Assembly: GCA_017591395.1 (NCBI GenBank) | Contig: WEDG01000417.1 | Span: forward strand, 1-64,000 | DNA length: 64,000 bases | Direction of reading: 5' to 3' | Source of the DNA: Schistocephalus solidus | Lineage: Eukaryota > Platyhelminthes > Cestoda > Diphyllobothriidea > Diphyllobothriidae | Shown: one piece after another, positions 1 through 11,550 of the stretch | How the letters are laid out: every line of letters starts with the position of its first letter | Numbering within the stretch: the first letter of the stretch is position 1 | Notes under the pieces: generated by a model | Seen by the model: only the letters and a program-made list of their open reading frames with translations | Database searches by the model: none | Told to the model about the DNA's origin: nothing | Translations under genes and position numbers: made by a program

Positions 1-9
1 ATAGCAACC

Positions 10-2464
10 CCGACAGTTCGACCGTCGTAGTCCGACGATGTCCAATGCTCCATGGGAAAGTGAAGCAGGGACGGTGACTTGCGCGTGAATTAGTTTTAAG
101 TAGTGAAGTAGCCTTGCGCTGCAGCTACCGCACTCTCTCCTCCTCCCACCTGAACCCGGTGTCATGACAGAGTCAAGAAGACCGGAGGCGGGAAGATGAC
201 GCAGGTGGCTGGCGCGGCCGGAGCCGCCCCTGAGCGTGCCACCACACCTGGCTCGGATCCAACGGGTGGGAGTGCCATAAAGGCACAGTTAAGAAGGAGC
301 CATTCCAACCTGACTATCAGTCCGCCAGTCAGCCACTCCACACAAAACACACATTGGGCTGAAAGCGGTCGAGTTATCCGTCAGTTGGCAACCTTCCAAG
401 CCACGGCACAGCGCACCACGATAGTTTCAAGCGCGTCAGATTGTTTATAGTGAGGAAGAAATACGCTGAGTCCGCCGAGCTCACTCTCCCTCACCCGCAC
501 AATCAGACCACCGTCCGAGCGGTCGCTGTCTGAGTGCAAGCAGGCGCAGCCGCTCGTTTATCTCGTCTACGTGTGCTACGTACACGACCTGGCAGCACAT
601 CACAAGCACCAGGATTTCGCACAACAGGGCGTTTCGAGCGGCTTACACCTTCTCACATGTGTGAGCTAGCCAGAGGTCACGTTAAGAAGGAGCCATCGCA
701 GCCCGACTCTCAGACCACCAGTCAGCCACTCTCATCACAACAGACGTTGGACTAGCACTGTGAGGTCACAGGTGCAATTGTCAGTTGGCAACCTTTCCAG
801 CGCGAAGCACTCACGCTACTATCTCTTTCTCCTCCGATTGAGCTCGGTCTCATGGCACAGTCAAAGAAGACCGGGGATGGGAAGAGGGCATATGAGTGGC
901 GGGTGGCGTGGAGCTGCGCCCCTGGGCGAACCACCGCACCTGGCTCCGGATCGCACAGAGTGGGAGTGCCATTAAAGACCAAATTAAGAAGGAGCCATGG
1001 CAGCCTGAGCTCTCAGTCCGCTAGTCAGCCACACAACCCACTCTAGCACGATCAGCATCAACCGCCATGTCAATCTGGACTCTCATTACGAAGGCCTGCG
1101 TGCCCGGTTCACTGACTTGCGCCCACAGCCTAACAACAGCCGCTTATCTTTGCTGGACCATGTAGAATCTCACTGTCCGCCACCCTTCCCCTGGCACAGC
1201 GAACCACAGCTGAAACTCCTTACACCTCAACATTGGTGTTATTACCTCTGCCCCCATCCGCATCCACGACCATTAAAGTTCACCGACTGCAGTTGCATTT
1301 AATCTCATACCCCTTCCTCCGACAAAGGAAGCCCTAACAGCCACCCCTAGCCGGCCACAATCCAACAATTATGTGACCATCCATCTCCCGCAATTGGTTG
1401 TCTGTCCATGTCTGTTATGTAGCCAAATGTGTGTTTTGTGTGGAGTGGCTGACTGGCGGACTGAGAGTCAGGCTGCATTGGCTCCTTCTTAATGTGGTTT
1501 TTATGGCACTCCCACTCTGTGGGATCCGAGTCAGGTGTGGTGGTACGCCAAGGGATGGCTCCGGCCGCGCCAGCCACCTGCGACCTCTCTTATCTCCGGT
1601 GTTCTTGCCAGTGTCGTGAGACCGGGCGCAGGTGGGGGAGGAGAAGAGTGTGCGGTAACGTTAACCGCCGCCGTTGGAAGGTTGCCAACTGACAATTACA
1701 CTCAGACCTCGCAGTTAGTCCAATGTGTGTTGTGTGGAGTTGCTGACGGTGGTCTGAGAGTCAGGCTGCGATGGCTCCTTCTTAACGTGACCTCTGGCTA
1801 TCTCACCCTTATGAGATGTAAATCCTTTAACCCCCCTGTTGTGTGAAATTCTGGTGCTTGTGTTTGGGGGGCCAGGTCGTGTACGTTGTACACGTAGACG
1901 AGGTCACCAGCAGCTGCGCCCACTTCCGCATCACACAACTGACCGGCTCGGACAGCGTTTTGACTGTGGGGGTGGGGGAGAGAGTGAGGTCGACAGCTCA
2001 GCGCATTTTCATCACTATAAACAATCTGACGCGCTTGAAACTATCACGGTGCGCTAAAAGCCGTGGCTTGGAATGTTGCCAACTGATGGGATAACTCGAA
2101 CCGCGTTGTCAGTCCAATGTGTGTTTTGTGTGGAGTGGCTGACTGGCGGACTGAGAGTCAGGCTGCAATGGCTCCTTCTTAATGTGGCCTTTATGTCACT
2201 CCCACTCTGTGGGATCCGAGCCAGGTGTGGTGGCACGCCCAGGGGCGTCTCCGGCCGCGCCAGCCACCTGCATTCTCGCCCGCCTCCGGTATTCTTGACT
2301 CTGTCTTGACACCGGGCTCAGGTTGGGGAGGAGGAGAGAGTGCGATAACTGCAGCGCAAGGCTACTATCACTTAAAACTAATTCACGCGCAAGTCACCGT
2401 TCCTGCACGACCCTTCCGTGGAGCATACTGTGGACCTCGTCGAAATCGACGGTCGAACTGTCGG
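10..2464. mobile_element. Large foldback (palindromic) element, 2.45 kb
   Basis: The left arm (about 10-1050) and right arm (about 1395-2464) are imperfect reverse complements around a spacer of about 345 bp. The outer ends match: CCGACAGTTCGACCGTCG at position 10 is mirrored at the right end near 2464. Each arm holds three copies of a shorter motif containing TTAAGAAGGAGCCAT. On the left these are near 287, 683 and 987; on the right, in reverse complement, near 1460, 1756 and 2150. The spacings (about 394 and 304 on the left, 296 and 394 on the right) mirror each other, so the whole arm was inverted. Short open frames in both arms share peptides but have no recognisable domain and are probably non-coding. 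No target duplication could be defined because the left end is at the window edge. Superfamily unknown. Confidence 0.8.
1050..1395. repeat. Spacer of the palindrome, related to 47.49-47.72 kb
   Basis: The central, non-palindromic part of the foldback element is C-rich on the plus strand. By eye it aligns with 47490-47720. Shared blocks include GCCAT..CAATCTGGA followed by a gap and ACGAAGG, then a later block around CAGCTGAAACTCCTTACACC against CAACTGAAGGTCCTAACACC. The spacer is therefore itself a dispersed repeat, not unique DNA. Function unknown. Confidence 0.5.
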
Positions 2465-2465
2465 G

Positions 2466-2481
2466 TGTGTGTGTGTGTTGA
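2466..2481. repeat. (GT)n microsatellite at the palindrome edge
   Basis: A short GT tract directly follows the right terminus of the foldback element. Confidence 0.7.
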
Positions 2482-5400
2482 ATATTTGTAAGCAAGTATT
2501 CCACTGTCGACGAAGTGACCCCTTTTGGATTTGAAGATGCATCTAACTTAATTCCTTGGCTGACAGTGTGGTTATTTCCACAAGAAAACTGTAAACTGGG
2601 ATTGTTCAATACACGTATACTAAACAACAGAGCTTGATTTACCTTTGAGGTCATCGAGTTAATTCAACATATTAGCATCCCTTAAAAACGCAGCAGTCGC
2701 GAAGTTTTAGCATCGTCGTTAAACAAGGACGTCCCTCCCGTTATTTACCTGATTCATGTACGATAATGAACCGGAATTTAGCAGAGTACTAGGTTTGGAA
2801 GAAAATATAGGCTATGCTCAGGATCTGATGTCAAAATAGCATCCGTGTGGGACACCCAAAAAGTCCCCATATTAGGATGGATCCAATTCGCTGTCCACAA
2901 GATTGTGATCACAGTAGAATGCAAGGAAGCTTAATTTTACAGGTGTTTATTGTAAGATGGTTGGCCGTGCGATGCCGCACCACACGTGATTTTGAAAAAA
3001 ATTGACCGTTGTTTTGCTGAAATAGACTCAACTGTCGCATGCAGCAAATATTATCGAACGATTTATGTTATATAAATCAGACCGAGGTTCAGGGTTTTGG
3101 TTTAGGAAGCTGCTTCGAATGGCGCCAGTAACTTTTAGCAAAGAAACTCTCTACTCACCCAGCTCGAGTAAACGTTTAAAACAATTTACTTTGCATCCTA
3201 AACGGACAGCATGAGTAGCGAAATACCCATTGCTCTGCATATTCAGGTTTATAAAAAGGTTCCATAGGAACATCCAATCCTTCTGCCTTTCGTAGCTTTT
3301 TCCACCTCTCAGCATTTTATTTACTGTATCGAAAGTGTACGAGAATGATTCTGATACGCTGCGAATTCGCAATAAAACGCTGATAAGGTTCGAGTGCATA
3401 CAAGTAACATTTCGATCAAGCAGTAAAGCGAAAGCTACAGCCTTCGGATAAGCGTTTAAATGGGACTATATAAAGTAAGTTCCAGGGGTGCATTGCCATG
3501 AAAAATTCGAAAACTTTGTGACCTAGTGTGAAATGCGTCGAATTGGATTTTAAAACTCTGTTATATCTTAAGACTAGGGAGACTAGGATGGTCACTTGTG
3601 ACCTCTTTTCCCTTATGGCTACCTCCATTCCACAACCGAAGTCATCAGGATGTAACCATGGGTTCAGCTTGTTTAGACTTAAAGATCCTCCTTTTACTGT
3701 CAACTGTGATCAGCAGTAGTTAATGCAATATCGGAGTGATTCGCTAGGTTGGGCTGATTGTAGAAAGAAAAATGAGAGGTCCTCTTTGGCGTAGAGTTCT
3801 AAGGTAGAGATCTTGAGGATGGTTGCATAGTTGCGAGCGATCAACAACCAAAGGTGTTTAAAAATTACAAAAGGAAGGCGTACATACGCTCTTGATTAAT
3901 TGCAGAGTCCAAAGTGCAGGTTTTAAATTACATCATGGCTTATGATTTTACGATAGTATGCATTCAACCTATTGAATACCGCGTTTTGTATACCGGAAGG
4001 GAACTATGTGCCGATCTGATCGCGAATGTTGTAGCAGATTTTAAAGGGCGTCTGAGTTGCCAAATATTCTAATAATTATGATACGAATAAACTGTTCAGA
4101 ACAGTGACGCAGGTTAGTAATTTTTTCAAACGTCACGGACCTTTTAAGTGATTAGCATCCTAAGCCACATCTTTAAAGGTAAAGTGAGTATTTTCAAGAA
4201 GCTTGCAACCAGATTAAGGAGATATTTGTGAACTTATTCTTAAGTTCCGGTCTGAGGAATGAGCGATTTAAACAATGCTCATTGTGCCTTAAAGGGTTGT
4301 ATAAAAAGTGAGTTTGGACAGAGTATATTTACTTAGAGCATGCGCTTAAACGCACATATTACTATGGAAATAGTTAACTCACTCTTCAGAGGTAAGCGAC
4401 TAAGTAAGGGACCTCAGTAAAAACATGTTTGCCAAATATAATTAAGTCAATTATTAGCTCGTGGCATGCTGAATTTCGATGACAAACGTTCCAATTCCCG
4501 AGTTGAGCTTTCTTGCAAAAATAGGATGGTTTAGCTGGCATCTGGTTCTTGGGGTGTTAAAGAAGGTGGGGGAATTTTCCTGGAGATCACTAACAAAATC
4601 AAAATCTCTATTGACTTCACTAAAATCGTTATTTTAAGAATAGAAATATTTTGCTTTAAATTAATTTTTAACGCAAGTGAAACTTTGAGACATTCTAGTA
4701 TTCAGCCTCGCACGCACATTTCCATACGGCTGATTAAGGAGCATTTTGCGTTGTGAAGGCACGTTGTGAGATGCGATGGCTAAGAAAATGTCTTTTTATA
4801 CCACCAAAGCATAATTTGACATTATTTTCTGAGAACGTATATGCATACTACGTAGGGTGAAAATGCGTGTCATGATGGCTGATGATTGGAATTACATAAC
4901 CTTTTTAAAATGAACACATTTATCCACACTCCAATGCTCGAGGCGGATTACTCATCGATGGATAGCCCAGACAACAGGAGGACTTTCTATCGCTGTAGAA
5001 AGCATAACGCCAGTAGGAAATCCTCACATTCGTACAGAAGTGAATTCTGTAGTCGAAAGACCTTTAAATTCTGCGCTTTCCACGGTGTTTCGACACATTG
5101 ATTTTTAATGAAAATCCGAAAATCAATGGGTCACGTCGCTTGCAGTCATAGGATTGGCTTGAAAAATCTTCCGTACGGTGAATACACAGAACCGAAATTA
5201 TAAAAGGCCATGGAAGTAGAATATTTTTTTTATAACTTTGAGATAAGTACTGGTTTCTCAGCGAGCCAATTCAATTGACTACGAGGGCGGTTGCAGGCAG
5301 TCTCCGGTTAGAAATAGTCATTGGTTTCAGATCTTAGTGACAGTACCGTGAAGATCCGTAACATATGGTGCAGGGATACAAAAGAAACCCAAGCAAAGCA

Positions 5401-5740
5401 GCAATGCGTGTTCTTGGACATGGATGAGCAGAAGAATCGCACTCATAAACCAACGGTTTAGGAGTGTGAAGAGGAAGACTACCTAAAACCGTCACTTTCC
5501 AAATTTACGCTGACGCTGTACCTCATAACCGATTACCAAGTGGCTTATCAAGGGAACTCGCCGATGACCCCATTCAGTTTCCACAACAATTGGGGTGAGG
5601 AGGGGGAATTTTCGGCAACTACCACCATTTTGTGTGGCATTTGAACTGAAACCGGCATTGCAGGTAGTCCGTCAGGCCTCACCGGTTCCTGTGAGATGAG
5701 CAAGGTCGCAAAGTCTGTCGCAAACGACGCACCGTCTGCC
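2482..5740. other. Intergenic or intronic DNA, no supported gene
   Basis: AT-rich sequence with stops in all frames. The longest open frames are under 100 codons and lack recognisable domains or paired splice signals. No repeat family from elsewhere in the window was recognised here. Confidence 0.6.
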
Positions 5741-5749
5741 GCATGACCC

Positions 5750-6140
5750 ACGGAGTGCATGCAGTACTGATCACTTGCGCAAGAATTAGTCTAAATTGAA
5801 GCTGACTTGTTCGACACTCCCCACTCCCTCATTCACCTTGCTCCGATGGCAAGACAAAGTCAGTACGACCACCGGTGGGCTCGGAAGCATTGTCTGACAA
5901 AGGTTGGCAGTCCGTCTGCGCATGTCACACACCACCTGGTTCCCGAAGAACGTACCAGAGTTTCCGGAGGGCAGCTCGATCTCAGGTGCCAGAGAGTGCA
6001 ATATAGTTAATCGTAAGAAGGAGGTATTGCAGATTGACTCTCAGTCCTGGGAAAGCCCGTGTTATCTCCTAAGTTGGCGACCTTACAAGTCCTCACTCTT
6101 AACGCGTCGTGATAAATATAAGCGTACAAGTTTTATTATA
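5750..6140 (+). repeat. Decayed half copy of the foldback family
   Basis: It aligns with the left arm of the 1-2464 element. Matches include the CACTTGCGC.AGAATTAGT block near 5774, the CTCCGATGGCAAGACAAAGTC block near 5841 and the GTAAGAAGGAGGTATTGCAG motif near 6014 followed by GACTCTCAGTCC. Only one arm is visible and it is strongly diverged. Confidence 0.6.
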
Positions 6141-6354
6141 GTGAAGAATGCACTGAATGTTCTGAGGATAGGTCCCCAGTGCCGACATCATTCTCTCTTC
6201 GCACCCTCACCGAGTCTGCCTAGTTTTTCACAACTGGGTCAAAGGAATGATTCAAATCTGCCAAAATCTGGTAGTCATTTGGTGGATTTTAGATTGAGTT
6301 CTTAGGCAATCCTGCCTGGTCATCACTTTTCTATATCAGACTTGGTGAATTTCA

Positions 6355-6900
6355 TACCTTACAGTAGGCTGTGCGAGTAATTCGACCATCGCAGTCCAAT
6401 GATGTCCACCGTATGCTCCACAGAAGGGTGCTGCAAGGACGGTGACGTGCGCAAATTAGTTTTAAGTGCCAGTAGACATGCACTGCATCTACCGCACTCT
6501 GTCTTCCCTTACTCGCCTGCGCTCCATGGCACGACATAGTCTAGAAGGCCAGAGGCGGGGTCGGGCGCAGATTGATAATCTCCCATGGACTGGGAGAGCG
6601 GGGTGCGGCACGAGCCTGCACCTACGCGTGCCCATGTTGGGTGTGCGCCCCCCCCCACTTTCGGCATTTGTTATGGGACCTCCTTACAGTTAATAATAAC
6701 GCCTGCCGCACGCTGATTGGGCCCCCATGTTAATCCAGCGCGTCTACCACGCGGCCCGTTTAGGGGCACAGTGTGGTTAAACTCGCGGCTCCCGGTGGGG
6801 CCGTGAGACTAAAGTGTTCAGAGCGTGGGCTGTACCGAAGCCCTACCATTGCTGTTATGGGTTCTTATCTCACCGAGACTGCCGTGTTTTTCACGACCGG
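6355..6900 (+). repeat. Second decayed foldback-family copy with a distinct 3' part
   Basis: The first 200 bp repeat the left-arm terminus (TTCGACCATCGCAGTCCAATG near 6381, GGACGGTGACGTGCGCAAATTAG near 6437). From about 6640 it continues into a different module: CTTTCGGCATTTGTTATGG, then AACGCCTGCCGCACGCTGAT, then GTCTACCACGCGGCCCGTTT. This module is shared with 17570-17690 and, inverted, with 21070-21190, so it marks a subfamily. Confidence 0.55.
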
Positions 6901-6904
6901 GTCT

Positions 6905-7634
6905 AATACATTAATAACTTCCGTCAAAACTCCCTATTGATGTTCAGTTAGGCGAAGAAATAAATGCTCCTCCTGTACTATGTTCTTGTTGGTTGTCTAC
7001 TTATTTTCTTTAGGTAGGCGCGCGGGGCTACCGATGGGGAGTGCCTACGCGAACGCTCTCACACTACCTAATAAATGCGCGGTAGAAAACGGACTGAAGA
7101 CAATGACATCATCAGAAAGGGTGGGCTTAGGCGCAAACAGAACATGGAGGTTAGGAAAGCACAAAATGAGTGAATGTTGATAACCTTTGCGACAGAATTG
7201 GCGAAGAGCCGCCGGAGGCTTTCACTCCACCTGACAGGGAACCAACGAAGGACAAGGAATTACTGGCACTCATCGTCCTATTCTGTAGTTTATTTGAAAA
7301 AAAAACAAGTAAGTTCTGCAGTGTTCGCCAGGAATGGATAGGATCACAGGGTGGCCGTTTAAACGCCTTACGCTGGATTAGGAAGGAATTTGGAAGATGC
7401 AGCTAATGAAGTGGACGACAATTTATCCAATAGCAAATTACGCTTTACCTGAATTTGACGACCACAGGGCCCACGGTCTACAACTTAATGCCATTCGCCA
7501 GATTAGGGTCTAGTAGCATAAAGAAAAATGGGTGTTTTCCAGTGACCTTGTCGGTGACTAGTATGAAACTGGCTGTGAACTATGAGGCCTACTGAGAACG
7601 TCATATATACCTATATACCTTACCATCGTAGATA
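6905..7634. other. Unassigned DNA between repeats
   Basis: Short open frames only, with no domain, RNA or repeat match visible. Confidence 0.5.
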
Positions 7635-7735
7635 GCACAAGTCGCTATGCGATTGCTTGCGAGGGCTCTAAAGTGAGCTCCTAGTCACAGCGGGACACAC
7701 ATGTTCCCTGATCAGATCGGTGAGCCCCAAATTAC
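7635..7735 (+). repeat. SINE 5' module, solitary
   Basis: GTCGCTATGCGATTGCTTGCGAG through GATCAGATCGGTGAGCCCC repeats the module that precedes the tRNA-like head of the SINE at 16730-16815. The tRNA-like part is missing. A short TATATATA tract follows and the 3' end of a PLE begins just after. Confidence 0.7.
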
Positions 7736-7744
7736 CATATATAT

Positions 7745-9368
7745 AACAATATAATTAAGTTTAATTTCTTTGGGGATAAAATAACTTTATTATGTACATT
7801 TTCAATGCTGGTACCCAAGTTCATCTTCAGACAAATGGGAATTGTACAAAAAACAGTTTACCTTAAACAATCCCTAACGAAAGATTCGATGGATGACAAA
7901 AGTTTGAGCCAATAGACGTTCATTGCTTTAATTTATCCGGTCGATAGTGTCTGTGTTCACTTCCACTTGACCTTGAGAAATTTGTAATTGGCATTCAAAT
8001 CGATATGCCTGTTAATGCATGTCTCTTCTGAGTGCATTGCCTCCAGTAATTCGCGGCCCTTCCTTGTTGGGCAGGCGCCAACGATGTGGGCATCCTCCCA
8101 TGCAAATAGGTGTCCTGTGTCCTGTATGTGCATGGCTACCTGAGATAAGGGGTCTCATCTCCTCACCGCTAGCTGGTGTTCATGTAAATGGGTGGATAGA
8201 GATTTCCCGGTTGGCCACAATAGAGTGCAACACAACTGGTACACGGTATTTTGTAGACGACTTCTTTTCTGTTGAAATAGCCAACCCTGTCCTTAGGGTG
8301 TACAAGCTGGGTGCGCAAAGTGGTTGTAGGTTTGTGCGCTATTTGCATATGGTGTTTATTGAGCTGTCTTTTGATGAGCTCAGCTACATTATTTACATTG
8401 AGTGTATTCGCAAGTTTGTTGGTTTTGACGCCTTAAAGGTCGTAGCTCTGGAAATACCTTTTTTGAACTGTTGTCGTCACATGCATCGACGGACAAAGTC
8501 AGGAGGATATCAATTTCGAGAAAATATTTTGAAAAGTTATTTCATTTCTGTTTGCTATGTTTCTTCATCGGAACAGTGAGTTTTTCCTCAACTTAGCAAG
8601 CTGTTAACAGAGCTGCGTTTGGGAGACATGGGGTGGTTACTCCTAAAATGTAAAATGACCTCGGAGTATGCATCTTTACGATAGACTGAGGTATGTAGTG
8701 TCCCGGCTGTCTTGCTATGTACGAGGACATCTAAGAACGAGAGTCGTTCATCGACTTCTGTTTCGAAGGTGAATTAAATTCCTGGGAATGTTGAGTTCAG
8801 GTTTTTGTGAAGTGGCTCAAGTTGGTCTCTTTTTGGCGATACCGAATGTATCGTCCACGTAGCGTAGCCACAATATCAGGTTAACTCTGGGGAGAACTGT
8901 AGCCTCTAATTTTTGCATCAAGGCCTCCGCCAAAACATCGGATACTGGCGACCCCATAATGCCCCATTTAGTTGTCGATAATATATCTCGGCAAATGAAA
9001 AGTTTCTTTCATGGCAAATATCGAGGAGTTCAAGGAAGACGTCCGCACGTACATTGGTAGGGTAAGCCTTTAGGAATTCGGCAGTACAGGTCCTCGCTAA
9101 GTCCAGAGGGATAGACGTAAATAAAGAAATAACGTCAAATAACACCATTATTTCGTCATTCGCAATTTAAAAGTCTTTTATTTTCTTTAGAAACTGTAGC
9201 ACGCTTTGGATAGAGGATTCAGAGTTCTTTGCAAGTGGGTTGAGCTGATGAACTAGCCACTTGGTGAACTTATAGCTTGGTGCACCGATTAAGGAGACTA
9301 TCGGTCGAAGCGGGATGCCACTTTCGTGAACTTTAGGAAGTCCATATATTTTGGCAATGGCAGGTTAA
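7745..9368 (-). mobile_element. Penelope-like element copy A (RT + GIY-YIG), 5'-truncated relic
   Basis: Read on the minus strand this gives a PLE reverse transcriptase followed by a linker and a GIY-YIG endonuclease. It starts inside the RT at KIYGLPKVHESGIPLRPI (near 9350). FDVISLFTSIPL lies near 9140-9100 and MGSPVSDVLAEALMQKLEA near 8955-8900. The catalytic box RYVDD is intact at about 8850-8864. The nuclease region runs from about 8330 down to 8000. Stops and frameshifts break the frame: the palm and the MGSP motif are in different frames. It joins the 3' end of copy B directly near 9368, in the same orientation, so the two form a head-to-tail partial tandem. Non-functional as it stands. 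Confidence 0.85.
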
Positions 9369-10303
9369 TACTGTTGCAAAATTTAATGCGTAACTTTTCG
9401 AAACTGGTGCCCCAGCTCGTCGTCAAACTTTGGGATGTGTACAAGAACAATTTACTATTTAACCGTGTCTAACAGAAGATTCTACGGTTGCGCAATGTTT
9501 GCGCCAATACGCGTTAAGCGCAGTTTGTCATCCCGCCATGGTTGGCCATGCGCATTTGAATTTGTGTTTGAGGATGTTGAATGTGGCATATAAATCGATA
9601 TGCTGATTGTTGCATGCATCATCTGAAGGCATTACTTCCAGGAATAAACGGCCTTTTCTCATTGGGCAGGTGCCCACAAGCCGAGTGCTCTCCCATGTGA
9701 ATTTATGCCCAGTGTCCAGTGTGTTCATGGCGACCTGGGATAGGTGGTCTCGTCTTCTGACCGCTAAATGATTTTCGTGCATGTGGGTTGCGACGGATTT
9801 CCCAGTTTACCCACAATAAACAGCATCACAACTGGAACATGGGATTTTGTAGAAAAAACCTTTCCTATGAAGATAGCAAACCCTGCCCTTAGGGCTTACA
9901 AGCTGTGAGCGTAAGGTAGATGCTGGTTGGTGGGCTACATGTATTTGATGTTTTCTTAGTTGTCTTTCGACAAGTTCGGATATATTTTTCACGTATGGAA
10001 GAGTTCGCCAGGACATTGGTTTTGGTGCATGAGTGGCCAGGTTGTTCGAAATACCTTTCTGTTTGACTTCTTGTCGCTTCAGACATTGATGCATGAAGTC
10101 GCATGGGTATCCATATTTGGAGAATAACTAAAACAAGTATTTAATTTCTGCCTGATAACTTTCCTCATCAGAGCAGTGTGTTTTGGCTCCATTTGAAAGA
10201 CTGTAGACAAAACTCCATTTGTGAGAGTGTAGGATGGCATCGGAAAAGGTTTCTTTGCGATAAACTGATGTATGGAGTGACCCATCAGCTATTTTTGTTG
10301 AAC

Positions 10304-10309
<6 letters not shown>
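9369..10309 (-). mobile_element. Penelope-like element copy B, 3' half (RT tail, linker, GIY-YIG)
   Basis: The minus-strand translation gives the RT C-terminus (GYPCDFMHQCLKRQ near 10110-10070). The linker LPYVKNISELVERQLRKHQ is near 10010-9955. The GIY-YIG core FFYKIPCSSCDAVYCG is near 9853-9807 and is interrupted by one TAA codon at 9804-9806. It resumes as GKSVATHMHENHLAVRRRDH and continues to HKFTWESTRLVGTCP and HIDLYATFNILKHK near 9570. Apart from the TAA, much of the nuclease frame is open. The 5' side stops abruptly at a long (TA)n tract at 10310. The 3' UTR resembles that of copy A. Role in life: reverse transcription and target nicking for retrotransposition; this copy is dead. Confidence 0.85.

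Positions 10310-10381
<72 letters not shown>
10310..10381. repeat. (TA)n microsatellite
   Basis: About 36 uninterrupted TA units separate the truncated PLE from an inverted SINE pair. Confidence 0.98.
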
Positions 10382-10385
<4 letters not shown>

Positions 10386-10636
10386 GTAGAACCGATAAAG
10401 ACAAGGGAGACCGGAATGGCCATTTCTGGCTTAATAGCCGTCATCAACCAGTCATACCCAATCCCAAGTGTGGACCAACTGGGATTCGATTACCAAAGGT
10501 TGCGGGTTTGAATCACAGGTGGTCCATACTTGGGATTGTGTATGACTGGCTGATGACGGCTAAGAAGCCAGAAAGGGCCATTCTGGTCTCCCTTGTCTTT
10601 GTCGGTTCTACTTTAATATATATATATATATATATT
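10382..10636. repeat. Inverted SINE-body pair (hairpin) between TA tracts
   Basis: The arm at about 10384-10480 (reverse-strand SINE body) is mirrored by 10525-10618 (forward body). Each contains the GGCCATTCTGGTCTCCCTTG type core and the GACTGGCTGATGACGGCTAA block. The loop keeps a box B-like GGTTGCGGGTTTGAATCACAG but no box A. TA tracts flank both sides (10310-10381 and 10615-10636). RNA from either strand would fold into a stem of about 95 bp. Confidence 0.85.
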
Positions 10637-10639
10637 CAA

Positions 10640-11113
10640 ATTCAAATTCATGTGCATTAACTTGACCAACAGGGCGCCAATCAGGCAGGAAAGGACGAAT
10701 GCGCGGGTAACGCTAATGGGCATTAGGGATTGTAGATATCGTATGTCAAGCTACCTTAATTTAATAAGTAGACACTCTATAGGAATATAACTTACCTGCT
10801 TATTAATTCCCGTTTTCAGCCTACTGGCAAGAAGAAAAGGAAGTGTATGCATTATTTGGCATTGCAGTTGATCTACCTAAGAGGTAGAATGATATCTTGA
10901 AAACCATCGACTACACCAAGGGCTCTAGGTACGGATGGAACTATTCACTCCGATCTACCTTAAGACTGCTGGTAGATAACCTATTTCAGCCACCCAAGCT
11001 AAAACTGCCGTAAGTCGCGTCATATTCCCAGTCGAAATCTGGTAGAATATCCACTGAAAGTCTCGTGATAAGACACACAAGAACAAATAAATGCAGCCAA
11101 AGAAATCTCCTTA
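10640..11113. other. Unassigned DNA
   Basis: It begins with a short ATTCAA repeat near 10633-10650. No coding or repeat signature was recognised beyond that. Confidence 0.4.
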
Positions 11114-11550
11114 TTGTTTCCACTACAGGCTACACCATCTATGACCGGTCGTGGCTTAGATTTCAGAAATCGTTTGACTCAGTACCTGGATGAATTGCAG
11201 CCTCTATCCTCAAGATGGAATTGTGAAAATGGTGAAAATTCATTCAAGCCACCGTCTTCAACGTCCTCGGTAGCGTCCATCTTTAGCACCAGGACTGGTT
11301 TGTTGACAACGAGGCAGAAGTCAACAAACTACTCGCCAAGAAGAATCGGCAAAACAAAGCCTACACCATTGTACAGAGAGAAAAAGGACTTGGCCTTCTT
11401 TAGATGCCGCTTCATGTTGCAGCAACAGCCACAGGGAGATGTGCAACGTATGGGTGGAGCACAAGACCGAGGAAATCCATGGATACACGGACCACGAGGA
11501 AATGCTAAATCTCTTCGCAATCGCCTCAGCAACTGCAGTTAGTAATACTC
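11114..11550 (+). mobile_element. RTE-like non-LTR retrotransposon, endonuclease-RT linker fragment
   Basis: Forward translation near 11240-11390 gives TVFNVLGSVHL, a TAG stop, then HQDWFVDNEAEVNKLLAKKN and RQNKAY. A frameshifted part with FFRCR is near 11398, and EEIHGYTDHEEMLNLFA is near 11468-11520. This combination is typical of the region between the endonuclease and the reverse transcriptase in flatworm RTE-like LINEs. The open frame at 11114-11542 is a mixture of frames of this relic, not a host gene. Clade assignment is from pattern recognition only. Confidence 0.65.

Noticed and set aside
196..450. Short frames in the foldback arms encoding similar peptides
   Set aside because: Conservation is equal in all frames and follows the DNA-level palindrome; no start context or domain.
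8019..8579. 186-codon forward open frame as a gene
   Set aside because: It is antisense to the GIY-YIG region of PLE copy A, which has the recognisable protein motifs.
10178..10384. Open frame ending in repeated Ile-Tyr
   Set aside because: Translation of the (TA)n tract; the same applies to frames at 43970-44329, 46025-46291 and the end of 15787-16647.
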